NCBI GenBank assembly: GCA_036346255.1
Contig: CM070618.1
Coordinates: 59,221,655 to 59,285,654, forward strand
Direction: 5' to 3'
From: Ampelocalamus luodianensis
Taxonomy: Eukaryota; Streptophyta; Magnoliopsida; Poales; Poaceae
DNA length: 64,000 nt
How positions within the stretch are numbered: the first letter of the stretch is position 1; each line of letters starts with the position of its first letter. Positions 23,401 through 34,600 of the stretch are shown here, piece after piece. Position numbers and translations under genes: made by a program. A model generated the notes under the pieces. That model ran no database searches and had not been told where the DNA came from. It saw only the letters and a list, made by a program, of their open reading frames with translations.

Positions 23401-26400
23401 CATATCATGTATTCATAAGTAATCCATTGTGTTATGATCGAACCCAATGATGTTATGTTTAGTCTTCAATGAATGAATGTTTTTCTTAATCATTGTACTT
23501 GCTGAGTCATGGACTCACTCTTGCTTTGTTTGTTTATTTCTAGGTGATCGTTGATGAAGTTCACTTGGGAGGGAGTAGATGAGCACTACTCGAATAATGC
23601 ACTTCACATTAGACTCATTGCTATAAGAAATTATGATTCTCTTTTGTCATCTTTTGGTTTGTAATAAATAAATTTAGTCGTGGATGGTACCTTTATGATC
23701 AATGAGAACATAGACGAGAACTTTAAGTCATATGGTTATTTGTCATCTTAGCTCATTATCGTTGATTCATGTTTAGATCTTAGAATTGGATTTCATGACT
23801 AGTTTATGTTTACTTGTGAGTTTTGTTGTGTGGAACCTCCAGACCCTCGTATACAAAGGAGGTTCTCGCCAAATTTAGATTTCACTTAGGGTAGTTGCAT
23901 TCTGTGCTCGTCTTGAGTTGGGGTGTTACGCTTGGTATCGAGCGGGCTTTAGGTCCGTGGTTAAAATAGAATTATTAAATTGACACACCGTGTACGTGAG
24001 GTTGGGTTGGGCAATTCGTTGTTTCCGCAAATTTTCTTGTTGTTATGATTTATTTGTTGTGCAACCGTTGTTCGCTTTGGTCTTTGTTCGTTGTCTTGTC
24101 CTTAGATGGCGAGAGGTAGAGGCCGTGGCGTCGCGCCACCCGTGGTCGCGATCGTGGACGTGGTCCGTTGAGCCGCAACGCCCGCAGTAAGAGGCCGGTG
24201 GGGTTAATGAGGAGGTTGCCTCACCGCCCAACCACCGTGGAAGCTCAAGCTGCGCCGCGGCGATGCTCAGCGGTGTCGGCGATCATTCGAGATCTTCAAA
24301 GGAGAACGAGCAGCTCCGCCGGCAGTGCAGCAGCTTTATCCTGCCGCTCTGTTGTTCTGCGATCGCCGCGGATCTTCGCCGCTGCCGCCATGGCAGGTCC
24401 GGTTGTTGCCGCAGCTTCCACCGAGACTAGGATGAGTCTTCGTGAGTGGATGACGCCGGTGAACACGCTTGATGGGGCGGTACCCCGCTCAGCAGCAGAT
24501 TGGCTCGGTACATGGAGCGCCGATCGAGGCATTGGAAATGAACTCGGCGCAGCGGTTCGCTTTGTGGCCTTTCAACAAGGGTCAAGCCGATATCCGGTGG
24601 GAAGGGGTTCATGCTCGCTAGGACCCCGTCAGGACCGCCATTGGGAAGTTTTGTGGCACGCCTCAGAGCCAAGTACTATCCGGATTCTTTTATTGAGAAG
24701 ATGGAGCGCCATTGCTAGTGTTGACCCAAGGCAATAGGTCGATTCGAGCACGAGATGGAGTTCAACAACTGCACGCTTTGTACCACCGTGGCTGATGACT
24801 TGGAGAAGGCCAAGAGGTTTCGCGGGGTCTCCTTCAGGAGTATCGTCGATCTTGGGAGCCTCGGTTTGCGTGATTTCAAGACTGTGGTTGAGCGTGCTAG
24901 AGGATAGAGCAGAGAGGAATTCTCCTTCGCGAAGCATGCACTGGGGCACTACTGCTGGTGGTTCTGTGGTGGCGAAGAGGAGTTTTGGTGGTGGAGGTGG
25001 GTCCTCTCGCCGCCTACTTCCAAGAGGTTTCAGGAGCCGCCCATCTCGTCCGGCCAGCAGGCGCTTTTTTCTTGGCGCCACGTTTTCTTCTTCCACACCT
25101 CGATGCGCCCGCCTGTGTCAAGGTATGAAATGTTTTAAGTGTGGAGAGGGGCATCGTGCGCCGAATGTTCTTTGAGGGACTTGTCGTCGGTGTGGTCGAG
25201 AGGCCACAAGCTTTCTGCTTGTGCGAATCCGCAAGTATCATCAAGTGGAAGCGATTCCAGCAGCTGTCGTCCTCTAGTACTCCTCGGAGCTCGATTCACT
25301 GTTGCACCTTTGTGCCACGCTTTCCGGATGGGTTCCATCGGCGCTTTCGCCTCTGCGCCCGACCGGGTTCTTACGGAACCTCGCTCCATCTGCTCGCCCT
25401 CGCTTCACTGCTGCAGTTCCCTCGCCTCCTCTCGAGTGTTGGTGCGTCTCCGCCCGACACCTTTGGGAGTCTCACGCCATGCCCACCCCGACACCGTACG
25501 CCCGATGTGGTGATGTACTTTATTAGTTGATTCACTTGAGGCTTTCGTTCTGCTTTGATTCGTGGCTACTTATTCTTTGTGTCCTTAGATTTTGTTAAAA
25601 GGGCGGGTTTGAGTGTGCAATCTATTTACAATCCGTGGTGGTCAGTTCCGGAGGTCTTATTTCTAGCTCTACAGCTTGTCCTGGCTGTACTATCACTATA
25701 GAAGATGAGAATTTCATTGCCAATCTCATGGTGATTCGATTATCACCTTTTGATGTTATTTTGGGTATGGATTGGCTATTCCTTTACTGTGCAAGATTTG
25801 TTGTTTTGGAAGACGGTGACTTTGCAGTCTGGTCGGGAGAGGAATTAGTGTTTGAGCGGCATGCCGCTTGATTCCTGTGTGTGTTGGCTAGTCTGTTTCT
25901 AGTCGTCGAGCCTCGAACATTGGGTTGCTTTGGTCTCTTAGCGAAGTCGAATCTCCACTTCGTATTGAAGATATTCGTGGTGAATGAATTTCCACGTGTT
26001 TCTGTGGAGCTTCTGGTATGCCTCGAACGTGAAGTGGAATTCGGATAGATCTTGTTCCGAACCCGACCTATTTCGATGTCTCCATACCGCTTGGCACGAC
26101 CATTCCAGAGGAGTTGAAAAGCAACTGGATGATTTGCTATCCAAAGGTATGATTCGCGAGTGTATCGCCGTGGGAGCTCCTGCTCGCTCACTAAGAAGAA
26201 GGACGGTAGTTGGCGTATGTGTGTGGACTCTGGGGCTCTTAATCAAGCAATCAGAAAGAATAAATATCCGTTGCCCGTATTGAAGATCTCTTTGATCGCT
26301 TGAAGGAGCTAAAATATTTTCCAAGATTGACCTTCATCAAAGTTATAATCGATTCGAGTTCGCGAGCAAGATATTGAGAAGACAGCTTCTCTACAAGGTA

Positions 26401-29400
26401 TGGTCATTATGAGTATAAGGTTATGTCATTTGGACTAACTAATGCTCCTGCAGTTTTCATGGAAGCCATGAATAGTATGTTGCACCCTTATCTTGATGAT
26501 TTCGTCGTAGTATTTATTGACGACATCTTGATTTATCCAAAACGGAAGAGGACCATGCTCAACAATTGAGGTTGGTATCGAGACCTTGAGAGGAACCAAT
26601 TCTATGCCAAATTGAAGAAATGTGAATTCGGATTTGAGTTGGGTTTCGCCATGTAATCAATCAAGAGGGCATTTCTGTCGATCCAAGTAAGATTTCAACA
26701 GTGGTGGAATGGAAGAGACCAACCAATGTAAAAGAAGTGAGGAGTTTTCTGGGTTTGGCTGGTTACTACCGGCGTTTCGTGGAGGGTTTCTCTACCATTG
26801 CTAGACCAATGTCTCGCTTGACACGAGAAGGTGTCAAGTTTCATGGACGGATGCGTGTGAACGAAGTTTCAGACTTTGAAGGATAGATTGGTGACCGCCC
26901 AATTCTCACCCTTCCGTAACCGGGAAGCGGTTCACTATTTATTCGGGATCGTCTAGAGTTGGGTGGGTTGTGTACTTATGCGGGATGGTAAGGTGATTGC
27001 CTATGCGCTCTCGGCATGAAGAAACATGAACATAACTATCCTACCCATGACCTAGAGCTTGCAGCAGAGGCCGGCTTTAAAGATCCGCGCCATTATTTGT
27101 ATGGCGAATCTTGTGACATTTTCACCGATCACAAGAGTCCAAATACATCTTTACTCGTAAAGATTTAAACTCGAGGCGAGAGGAGATGGTTGGAGTTGAT
27201 AAAGGACTATGATCTCACCATTCGGTATCATCCGGGCAAGGCAAATGTTGTAGCCGATGCCCGAGTCGCAAGGCGACACCTCCTACCTCGCTGTCTCATC
27301 GCTGATTTTGAGCGTATGGATATATCTTTTGCTTTATGGTACCGCCGAGACCGAGACCCGTTGCTTCTTGAGTCACCATTCCGAACGAGTACGGAAGCAC
27401 AACAAGATGATCAAATGCTCCAGCAGGTGAGGAAGCGCCTAGATGAAGGCAAGCAAGGCCATTTGGTATAGATGATTCGGTACTTTGCGATTTAAAGGTC
27501 GCTTTGTGTGCCACAGGAGGCACAGATTAAAGATGAGATTCTAAAGGAAGCCCACTGTACTCAGTATCTGTACATCCAGTGAGACCAAATGTACAAAGAT
27601 TTGAAGAAGAATTTCGGTGGAAGAGAATGAAAGTCGATATTGCGCAAGATGTGGCCTCGTGTGGGATCCGCGAACGAGTTAAGGTGAACATAAGCGGCCG
27701 GCAGGATTGTTGCAACCTTTAGAGGTTCCGGTGTGGCCATGGGATGACATCTCCATGGATTTTGTGGTTGGTTTACCTCGCACTCGGCGAGGAAGGATGC
27801 TATATGGGTGATAGTGGATCGGTTCAGAAGTCCGCACATTTCATTCCTATTCGAACCACCACCTCATGGCGATTTGGCTCCACTTTATGTGCGAGAGATA
27901 GTACGGTTGCACGGGTGCCAAAGACTATTGTTTCCACCGAGATGCCAAATTTGTTTCAAGTTTTGGGAGAGTTTGCAGAGTGCTTTGGGCACGCAACTCC
28001 GTCTTAGTATCGCATTCCACCCTCGCATGCATGGTCACCGAGCGCACAATTCAAACCTTAGAAGATATGCTCAGTGTTGTGTTTTATCCTCGAAGGGTGG
28101 TTGGGAAGATCACCGCTTTGGCGAGTTCGCCTATAATAATAGTTATCACTCCAGATTCGAGCCGCACCATTTGAAGTCCTTTATGGGCGGAAATGCAGAT
28201 CTCCGTTGTGTTGGGATGCAAGGGAGAGAGGCGCTTTGGGTCCGTAATGGGTACAAGAACCGTGGCTAGAGTGGCCGGGTTAGAAAGAACTTGTTAGCTG
28301 CTCGAGCGGCTGAAAAGCTACGCAGATGTCGAGGCGAGAATTGGAGTTCAATGTGGGTGACGAGGTCCTTCGAGAGTATCGCCTACCAAAGGCGTAGTAC
28401 GTTTCTTGCACTAAAGGGAAGCTTAGCCCAAGGTACATCGGACCGCTTCGAGTTGTGGCGAGAGTTGGAAATTTGGCTTACCGCTTGATCTTCCCGATTC
28501 TATGAGAGGGATTCATAATGTGTTTCATGTGTCCATGTTGAGGAAGTTCTTATTTGACCTCGAGCATGTAATTCCAATGGAGCCCTTAACCATTGAGCAG
28601 ACCTTACTTTTGAGTCCCGACCGGTGAAAATCTTGGAAGAGTCGAGCGGGTTTTGAGGAGCAAGACATTGAAGTATGTAAAGATCCTTTGGTCTCATCAA
28701 ACGAGAGAGAAGCCACTTGGGAATCTGAGTCTCGCATGCGCGAGCAGATCTCGCACCTATTTGTTGCCGGGTGCGTGTTAAATCTTGTTTTCAATTCCTT
28801 AGACTTCGCTCTTGTGTCCGTTATGAGTAGAATTCGGTCGAATCATAAGGGGTAGAATGTCATACCTGCTTTAGTCGGAAAGAAAGAATTTATTCTGGAA
28901 CTCCTAAAGCTTAAAACTCTCGCTGGAGTTTTTAGGTCGTGGGCCTCTGGGAAGCCTTCCCACCCCTTGGCCGGCCATGGGCCTAGGCCCATGCGCCTCC
29001 CCTCTAAACCCTAACCACCCCCTTTTCCTCCCCTTGGCCGAAACCCCTCCCCTTTGGCCGCCACCCTCCTTCCTCCTCTCTTCCCCCTCATGCCCTGCCC
29101 CTAGGAGTCGCCCCAACCTCCATTGGTGCTGCTCCTGCTGGTTTGCCTCCCGAATCTTCCTTCGACCTTCTCCCGCTACCGGTTGCGCAAGGAGTGGAGG
29201 AGGACAGCAGCTCGCTTGGGGAAAAAGAGGTGAAAAGGAGGAAGAGTTTCTTCGCCAAGGATCCTTCCACCTACTCCTGGTTGCAGCAAGGGTAACGATG
29301 CGATCCTCGTGGTTTGATTGTTGTTAGAAGAGATTTGGTTACGTTTTTGATTTAGCAGACCTGCTGAAATTAGAAGCTGTTTCTGTCCAGTACGTTGTAG

Positions 29401-31382
29401 AGAGTGTTTCGGTTATTTTTAGGCAGAATCTGAAGGTTTGGTCTCCTAGAGATATCTAGGTCTTGTTCTTACGTTTCAGTGGCCGCCGAGTTCACTCAAA
29501 TCTGAGGTCCGAGTCAAAAGTTATGATAGAATTAGTCTTGACTGTCCAGAACCCTGACGAGATTCTGCAGTCAATTTGTAAATTGTATAAGAAATTGTTA
29601 ATCACAGATTTTGAACTTGGTGTCTCCTAGAAAGTTGAAGTATTCCCTGTCAGGTTTAGATGGCCACTGAGTTTACTTGATTCCGAGTTGTGAGTCAAAA
29701 GATATGTCTGTTTTAACAGTTGCTGCCAGAAACCTGACGTGATTAATCTGTCTGTATGTTTTCTATATTATGATAGAGAAGTTGGAAGAATCTGAAAGTT
29801 CACCCAACTAGGTTATTGTAGGTAATTCGATAACCTTTTCAGATTGGTAAAGAACGCTCAATTCGGAGTTGAAACATAGAAGTTATGATCAACTGATTAT
29901 TTCTGCTGAATTTTGGTAGGCTGAATCTGTGCTGAATGTTCAAACAATTATTAGCCTATTAATTTGACCAAATTGGTTTGTCGCACAACTAGAGTTTTGT
30001 AGTTAGACCAGTTAAGAATCTACAGAAATTGGGTTTGCTATTTTTCGACTTCCAGGCTGTGAGTTATGTTAGTCCCCGTGTTGCTGTCCAGGATTTTCTT
30101 ATTGGACAGACTCGCTGTTTTTCAGTTTATGCGATATAGGATTTAATTGACTCTAAGAGAAGTAAAATAGAACACCGACTAGTTGAGCTGGGTATCTTGT
30201 ATACTTATTAAGTTATTTCGTTGGTTTAGGCGCGAAACTTCGGTATAAGAGCGCCTTCGTTGCGGATAACGCCGCAACGCCGAAGGCAAGTACCATGTTA
30301 ATTTGGATGTTTGTGTATTGTGGTTATTAGCATGAGTTGTTTTGGTAGCTTGTGAGACATGTGAAATGAATTATTCATACTTTGTTCAATACATTGAGTT
30401 CATGAGTAGAAGTGATGTGACGGTATATTTCATTTAATTGTTGCATGCATTCATTGACATTTGACGCCCACGGGAGTGGATGAGAACCACCATCAATTTC
30501 AAGATGGTTGGATAAGACCCATTAATTCCAATATGGGCAATGTTGGACACCGTATGAAACGTTCTTCATACGGAAGTGGATCCCGCATTTTTGTTAAGAT
30601 GCGGGCTTGAGTGATCACCGACGGTGTTCACCGGCTATACCAGATAATGCTGGCGTGTGTGCGGTCCATTTCCTTGATTTGAGCATTCATATCATGTATT
30701 CATAAGTAATCCATTGTGTTATGATCGAACCCAATGATGTTATGTTTAGTCTTCAATGAATGAATGTTTTTCTTAATCATTGTACTTGCTGAGTCATGGA
30801 CTCACTCTTGCTTTGTTTGTTTATTTCTAGGTGATCGTTGATGAAGTTCACTTGGGAGGAGTAGATGAGCACTACTCGAATAATGCACTTCACATTAGAC
30901 TCATTGCTATAAGAAATTATGATTCTCTTTTGTCATCTTTTGGTTTGTAATAAATAAATTTAGTCGTGGATGGTACCTTTATGATCAATGAGAACATAGA
31001 CGAGAACTTTAAGTCATATGGTTATTTGTCATCTTAGCTCATTATCGTTGATTCATGTTTAGATCTTAGAATTGGATTTCATGACTAGTTTATGTTTACT
31101 TGTGAGTTTTTGTTGTGTGGAACCTCCAGTACCTCGTATACAAAGGAGGTTCCACAAATTTAGGATTTCAAATTAGGTAGTTGCATTCGGTGCTCGTCTT
31201 TGAGTTGGGGTGTTACAGCTTTACGCAAAATAACCCCTGCCATACTCATTTGTTACCTTATGCATGCATTTTCATTCAATATTGGGTGTAGCTTGCGAGC
31301 ACGGTAGTTGTGCTCATTCTTGCTAAATAAATCTTATTCAGGAGAAGACTTTTTCCCCGACAGTGAGGATCAGGACGAGTAG
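20439..31382 (+). CDS. Predicted split acidic mini-ORF in LTR F, intron now holds G2
   Basis: The micro-exon 20439-20501 (63 nt) follows TTTCGCGTTTAG and ends GAAG before GCAAGTT. It reads FDDSGEFDQSEDLEFQDVNE. The last exon 31342-31382 follows TAAATCTTATTCAG and reads GEDFFPDSEDQDE then TAG at 31380-31382, in the same phase and without any repair. Of about 33 joined residues, more than 15 are Asp or Glu. The intron between them (20502-31341) includes all of G2, so this copy is no longer expressible as such. A possible first intron is 20088-20438. Confidence 0.45.
21271..21345 (+). promoter_or_regulatory. Conserved double-palindrome block in LTR F
   Basis: GGGTAAAGTTGTACAAA, CTCTGCAGAG, then CTATTCGAATAG at 21306-21317 and GACGCATCCGCGGTCATGGACATGC. 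It matches the block in LTR E nearly base for base over about 60 positions although the rest of the two LTR introns aligns poorly. Confidence 0.6.
21573..21577. repeat. TSD of element G2, left copy (GCTTT)
   Basis: GCTTT precedes TGTCATACC and is repeated at 31218-31222 after GTGTTACA. It defines G2 exactly and shows that the insertion was into LTR F. Confidence 0.9.
21578..23930 (+). repeat. G2 5' LTR (2353 bp)
   Basis: It starts TGTCATACCCTGTTTTAG and ends GGGGTGTTACG; the matching position in the 3' LTR is A, so the terminal base has changed. It contains a GC-rich leader (21650-22010), a long AT-richer part, an acceptor-like GTTGGTTTAG with a 51-nt segment ending GAAG before GCAAGT (22951-23001), three adjacent hairpins (23203-23322), and an acceptor-like TTTATTTCTAG near 23541. 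The palindrome block seen in LTRs A, C, E, F and G3 is absent. Confidence 0.95.
23203..23322 (+). other. Cluster of three stem-loops in the G2 LTR
   Basis: Three perfect inverted repeats stand in a row: CCATC/GATGG around 23205-23222; CCCGTATGAA (23265-23274) with TTCATACGGG (23281-23290) around a 6-nt loop; and CCCGCAT (23299-23305) with ATGCGGG (23316-23322). All three recur in the 3' LTR at about 30490-30605. They lie in the part of the LTR that corresponds to the second intron of the other LTRs. Confidence 0.65.
23932..23943 (+). promoter_or_regulatory. G2 primer-binding site
   Basis: TTGGTATCGAGC begins one base after the 5' LTR. It resembles the initiator Met tRNA primer site TGGTATCAGAGC with one gap, and is the same form as in G3 (59476-59487), so it is probably typical for this group. 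Confidence 0.75.
24105..25530 (+). pseudogene. G2 gag with two zinc knuckles, frameshifted
   Basis: The start MARGRGRGVAPP at 24105 is an Arg/Gly-rich gag N-terminus. The core follows in shifting frames, with a retrotransposon-gag-like stretch around 24560-24960. A first CCHC knuckle reads KCFKCGEGHRAPN at about 25131-25172, and a second in another frame CRRCGR then GHKLSACA around 25182-25230. The region 25230-25530 is Pro/Ser/Ala-rich linker. In relatives gag is a single reading frame, so more than ten indels must have accumulated or been introduced during sequencing. Confidence 0.75.
25540..25880 (+). pseudogene. G2 protease region
   Basis: The frame 25635-25871 reads TITIEDENFIANLMVIRLSP and FDVILGMDWLFLYCARFVV. 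ILGMDW is the second hallmark of plant gypsy retropepsin. The catalytic D-S/T-G loop expected just upstream is not clear in any frame, around 25585-25620. Next is the RT connection. Confidence 0.7.
25960..26700 (+). pseudogene. G2 reverse transcriptase
   Basis: Recognisable pieces are IPFGTTIPEELKKQLDDLLS-like sequence near 26095-26150 (KGMIRECIAVGAPARS in frame), KDGSWRMCVDSGALNQA-like sequence near 26200-26260, YKVMSFGLTNAPAVFMEAM near 26420-26470 and the active site DDFVVVFIDDILIY near 26497-26537. The two catalytic Asp are intact. At least five single-base frame changes split the domain. Confidence 0.85.
26701..27300 (+). pseudogene. G2 RT connection and RNase H
   Basis: 26701-26886 reads VEWKRPTNVKEVRSFLGLAG, YYRRFVEGFSTIARPMSRLT. 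RNase H follows with YSGSSRVGLGCVLMRDGKVI-like sequence near 26940-27000, HEHNYPTHDLELAA near 27030-27065, TDHKSPKYIFT-like sequence near 27125-27160 and LIKDYDLTIRYHPGKANVVA at 27193-27252. The Asp, Glu and Asp catalytic positions can all be located. Frameshifts between segments. Confidence 0.8.
27520..28500 (+). pseudogene. G2 integrase
   Basis: The zinc-binding part is heavily shifted near 27540-27700. The core starts near 27740 with ISMDFVVGLPRTRRG (first Asp), then a target-facing segment VREIVRLHGC and the second Asp region near 27930 (broken), and the catalytic Glu region TERTIQTLEDML near 28040-28070. The C-terminal part is near 28290-28490. All expected blocks are present in order, so the domain was complete at insertion. 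Confidence 0.75.
28510..28775 (+). pseudogene. G2 C-terminal chromodomain-like segment
   Basis: HNVFHVSMLRKFLFDLEHVI is followed by a segment ending REATWESESRMREQ then ISHLFV. The VFHVSMLRK and ATWE motifs frame the chromodomain of plant chromoviruses. The central aromatic residues are hard to place because of frame changes. The ATWE-SESRMRE form matches the group that is usually called Tekay/Del. Confidence 0.7.
28846..28857 (+). promoter_or_regulatory. G2 polypurine tract
   Basis: AAGGGGTAGAA lies directly in front of the 3' LTR start TGTCATACC at 28858. This is the expected primer site for plus-strand synthesis; one T interrupts the purines. Confidence 0.7.
28858..31217 (+). repeat. G2 3' LTR (2360 bp)
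   Basis: It starts TGTCATACCTGCTTTAG and ends GGGGTGTTACA. It aligns with the 5' LTR along its whole length. Differences are mostly insertions or deletions of one to three bases in GC-rich leader sequence (for example AGGG versus AGG, CTCCTCT versus CTCCCCTCT), while AT-rich stretches of several hundred bases are almost identical. Confidence 0.95.
31218..31222. repeat. TSD of element G2, right copy (GCTTT)
   Basis: Exact second copy of GCTTT. Solo LTR F resumes at 31223. Confidence 0.9.
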
Positions 31383-31633
31383 GCCGTCGACCCAGACGAT
31401 TGCCTGTGGCGCATCGTGTGGCTTGCCTCTATTATTATGTTTCCGCTGTGTTATTCATTTGACATTTGATATTGTTGTTCAGACTCATTTGTATTAAATA
31501 TTTAATTACTTAATGCTATTTACGATTTCGTGATATGATTGTGATATCCATTTTGTAAGACTGTGTACACTGGAAATCCTGGACCGGTGTATGAATACAG
31601 AGAATTCGGGATCCTTCGCTCCTGGGTTCGACA

Positions 31634-31638
31634 GAAAC
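31634..31638. repeat. TSD of solo LTR F, right copy (GAAAC)
   Basis: Exact second copy of GAAAC. The antisense ORF of element T resumes at 31639. Confidence 0.85.
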
Positions 31639-34600
31639 ATTGTCTTGAAGGTTGATCTTCATCGACTTCATCTCCTCCTGACTACGAGTCAAAACTTCAT
31701 GGAGTCGCTTTATTTCGACCACTTGCACTGAAAATATAGTATGACTGGTCAAACAAAATACCTCTTAAAATACTAGTTAATATAACTCGTCGTAGGTAAA
31801 GGTTTTCTTACCTGCTAGTCGAGAGTCAAGATTCTTGATATCATCGTCATGGGAGGCACCATTCATTGCACATTGCTCTTCCCACGACTTTATCTTCTTA
31901 TCTTTTTCTTTGCCGAGACGGGTAAGTTCACCAACTACCACGACCTTCTATTCAACCTCAGTTTGGAGCTTAACTATCTCGACCACTTTTTCTATCAAGG
32001 AAAAAGTGTTAGAGAAAGAAAAGAAAGTTAAGTATATGAGCAGTCTTAAGTTCAGCACTTACTGTTTATTTCATTCTGCAACTCGCTTGTTGCAGAATTT
32101 GCCTCCTGAAGTTTTTTCAATAGGTATTCATTTTCTTTCCTTAGCTTCTGTGACTCGATTTTCTCGTAATCGAGTGTATCAGCCAAAGTCTTTTCATCAC
32201 TCTTAAACCTGCAAAGGTTAAGATTAATATGAGAACTGGACTAGTAGTCAAAATTCAAAATATTACATGAGATAGTGACTTACCATCTCTCTGCTTGCTC
32301 GTAGAGTTCTGCTTTTTGCTGTCTGAGCAGCACAAGTTGTCAGTGATATTCACCAACAGTGACAATTTGTTCCAAAGCTTTCTGCATAAAGAAAGACAGC
32401 GAGAAGTGAGAAAAACCAAATATGTAAATGTTTGGTATCAGATGCTTACATTAATGCTCGTTCGAGCAAAATTGGAGAATACGCTCTGGGAATCATTGAG
32501 TTCATCGATCTCTTCGACTCACCCCACCACACCTTTTTGAGACGCTCGTCATCGAAAATATTCCCCCGATTAGGCATGTCCTTAGGGTGAGGGACTCAGT
32601 CAGAGACCTGAATGAGGAAGATCCTACAATGGATACGGGGCCAAAGAACTCAGAGAAAAAGTTGATGTACTCTTCTTCTTCTTCGGTGATGGTAGCTTCT
32701 CCTTGGGGACCGAGGGAACGTCTGTGGAGACTTCCTTCCCAGCGCGGTGGTCAGAGGTTCCACCACCACCTTGGCCAGATGCTTCCGCCACTTCGTCCGC
32801 CGTCTTCGCCTCCGCCTCCACGACCACATGAGTAGCCGTAGTTGCTTCAGCAGGAGCAACTGTCTCCACCGTAGGGACGGTGGTCGATCCTTCGACCACA
32901 TCAATGGTTGTAGTCGCTTAGGCGGTAACGACTTCGTCCACCACGGGGGTAGTGGTCGATCCCTCGACCACTTCCGCTGCTGTCTCTACAACTGCAGGAG
33001 AAACACCAGTTGTCTCTATGACTGCAGGAGAAATGGCTGTGGGCTTCTCGACAGAAGTGTCTTTGGGGGCTGGAGGAATTAGGCTAAGATCACAGAAAGA
33101 AAAACACTTCAAAATTGTAAAAAACGAAAGGTAAATGTTGTTCTTATACTTTTGATTTTTTTACATACATTCGCTTTCTGCACTTGATCTTGAATCTAGA
33201 GAAAACCTTCCTTAAGAAGGATTTCTTCTATTTCTTTTCTTCGACCACGTCTGGTCGATATTCAAGTTGACGGATAGGGATCGCCATGACCACGTCTGGT
33301 CATGGGTCTTCAGCGGGAGTTGCTGCTCCTTGAATTTCCTACCCCTCTTGGTGATCGAAACCTGTTTCGACCACCTGAGGAGCAGTGCTTCCCTCGAACA
33401 TGAGCTCTACCGACACAGTGCTTCCCTCGACCATGAGCTCTGCCGACGCAGCAGTATCCTTCATAAAAGACATGAAACTTTTTCAGTTCTCTTTTCTAGT
33501 CGCTTAACAAAGCCATGAGAAGCAGAGACCGAAAAAGTTTTATCATCATAGTAGAATGACACCTTGGTCTTGGGAGCTTTGTGTTTAAGGGCTTCGATCG
33601 CTTCGAGTGCCCCTCTTTTCTCTGTAGCGACTACGTCTGCAAAGAATTGGCTAAAGGGGTTGGTCGGAGGGGGAGCAGAGCTTGAGCCTGCGTCGTGCTT
33701 GTTAGCGGCCCACACCAAGCGACACTTCTTGGCCGGAGGAGCAGTAGCTTCCTCCGACCCCACTACGACGAGTGTCGTTTCAACCTCCTAGTCAGCTCAA
33801 CAGTCGGTCATGCCTACTTTCTGCAAAAATCAGAAAATGAACCATACTTAGTCGCCATTTTCTATACTACGAGGCCCTGAAGACGAAATCAAGCTTCGAT
33901 TACCTTTAGGCGTTCCTCCTTTTCCTTTGCGAACATGACAGACAGGATTCGAGGAGCCACTATATCCACTGGGGGAGATTTTTCACAAACGAGTTTGACT
34001 CAGTCGTCAATCTCTACTCGTGGGAGATCTACATGGGTAAAATAAAATTTTCAACAATCGGGCTCGAAATCAATCAAAATAGAGCTAAGTTAAAAATCTC
34101 CTCGAAATCCCTGGTCAGTTCTTTGTTTCTCGAGTACCTCCACATGGAGTATACTCGTTTCTTCAACGGGCTGATATGACGCATGATGAAATCCTTCACC
34201 ACATGCCATCCGGTGAGCCATTATTCCTTTAAGTCCTTTATGGCTTGAATGTAGGGGGGCAATCCAGTCGAGGTTGGCGGGAGTTGAATCCCAGATAGAA
34301 CTCTTCTTAGCAGCTTTCCCTGCGAAGGAGAGGTTGTCGTCCTTGGTTAGCTCCCAGTATAACCACTTCTTCTTCCACCCCGTCCAAGACGACCGGGTGA
34401 ACATCTGAATGTACTCCTTCGATTTTCCGTTGTGGAGCTTTAGACCACAACTTCTTATGATTCCATCTTGTCAGCCCATCCCGTAGTAGTACTGGAAGAG
34501 CTCCAAGTCCGCTGGAATCCCTAGGTAGGCCTCACACAAGTACACAAACACGCTCAATATTGTGATGCAATTGGGAACAAGATTCACCAATTCCACCCCA

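Larger units (their letters stand above)
21578..31217 (+). mobile_element. Full-length chromovirus G2 with two LTRs (9640 bp)
   Basis: Both LTRs, primer-binding site, gag, protease, RT, RNase H, integrase, chromodomain-like end and polypurine tract are present in the standard Ty3/gypsy order, flanked by TSD GCTTT. LTR identity is very high in AT-rich stretches, so this is the youngest clear insertion. The coding region is nevertheless cut by dozens of small frameshifts, many at CG or homopolymer positions. Either the copy is dead, or the sequence contains consensus errors (see findings). Confidence 0.95.
18781..31633 (+). mobile_element. Solo LTR F (about 3.2 kb), split by element G2
   Basis: The left part is 18781-21577, starting TGTAACAACCCAATTTTC. 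The right part is 31223-31633, ending GGGTTCGACA. Removing G2 and one TSD leaves 3208 bp. Flanks carry the matching TSD GAAAC, and no other gag-pol is inside, so this is a solo LTR. It has TATAAAAG at 19559, a GC-rich leader (about 19590-20087), a GTGAGC donor at 20088, a micro-exon, a palindrome block at 21271-21345 and, beyond G2, a last exon. It sits in the aORF of element T. Confidence 0.9.

Noticed and set aside
32587..33135. Plus-strand frames with Ser/Cys/His-rich translation
   Set aside because: They are shadows of the Ala/Glu-rich antisense ORF of element T on the minus strand.
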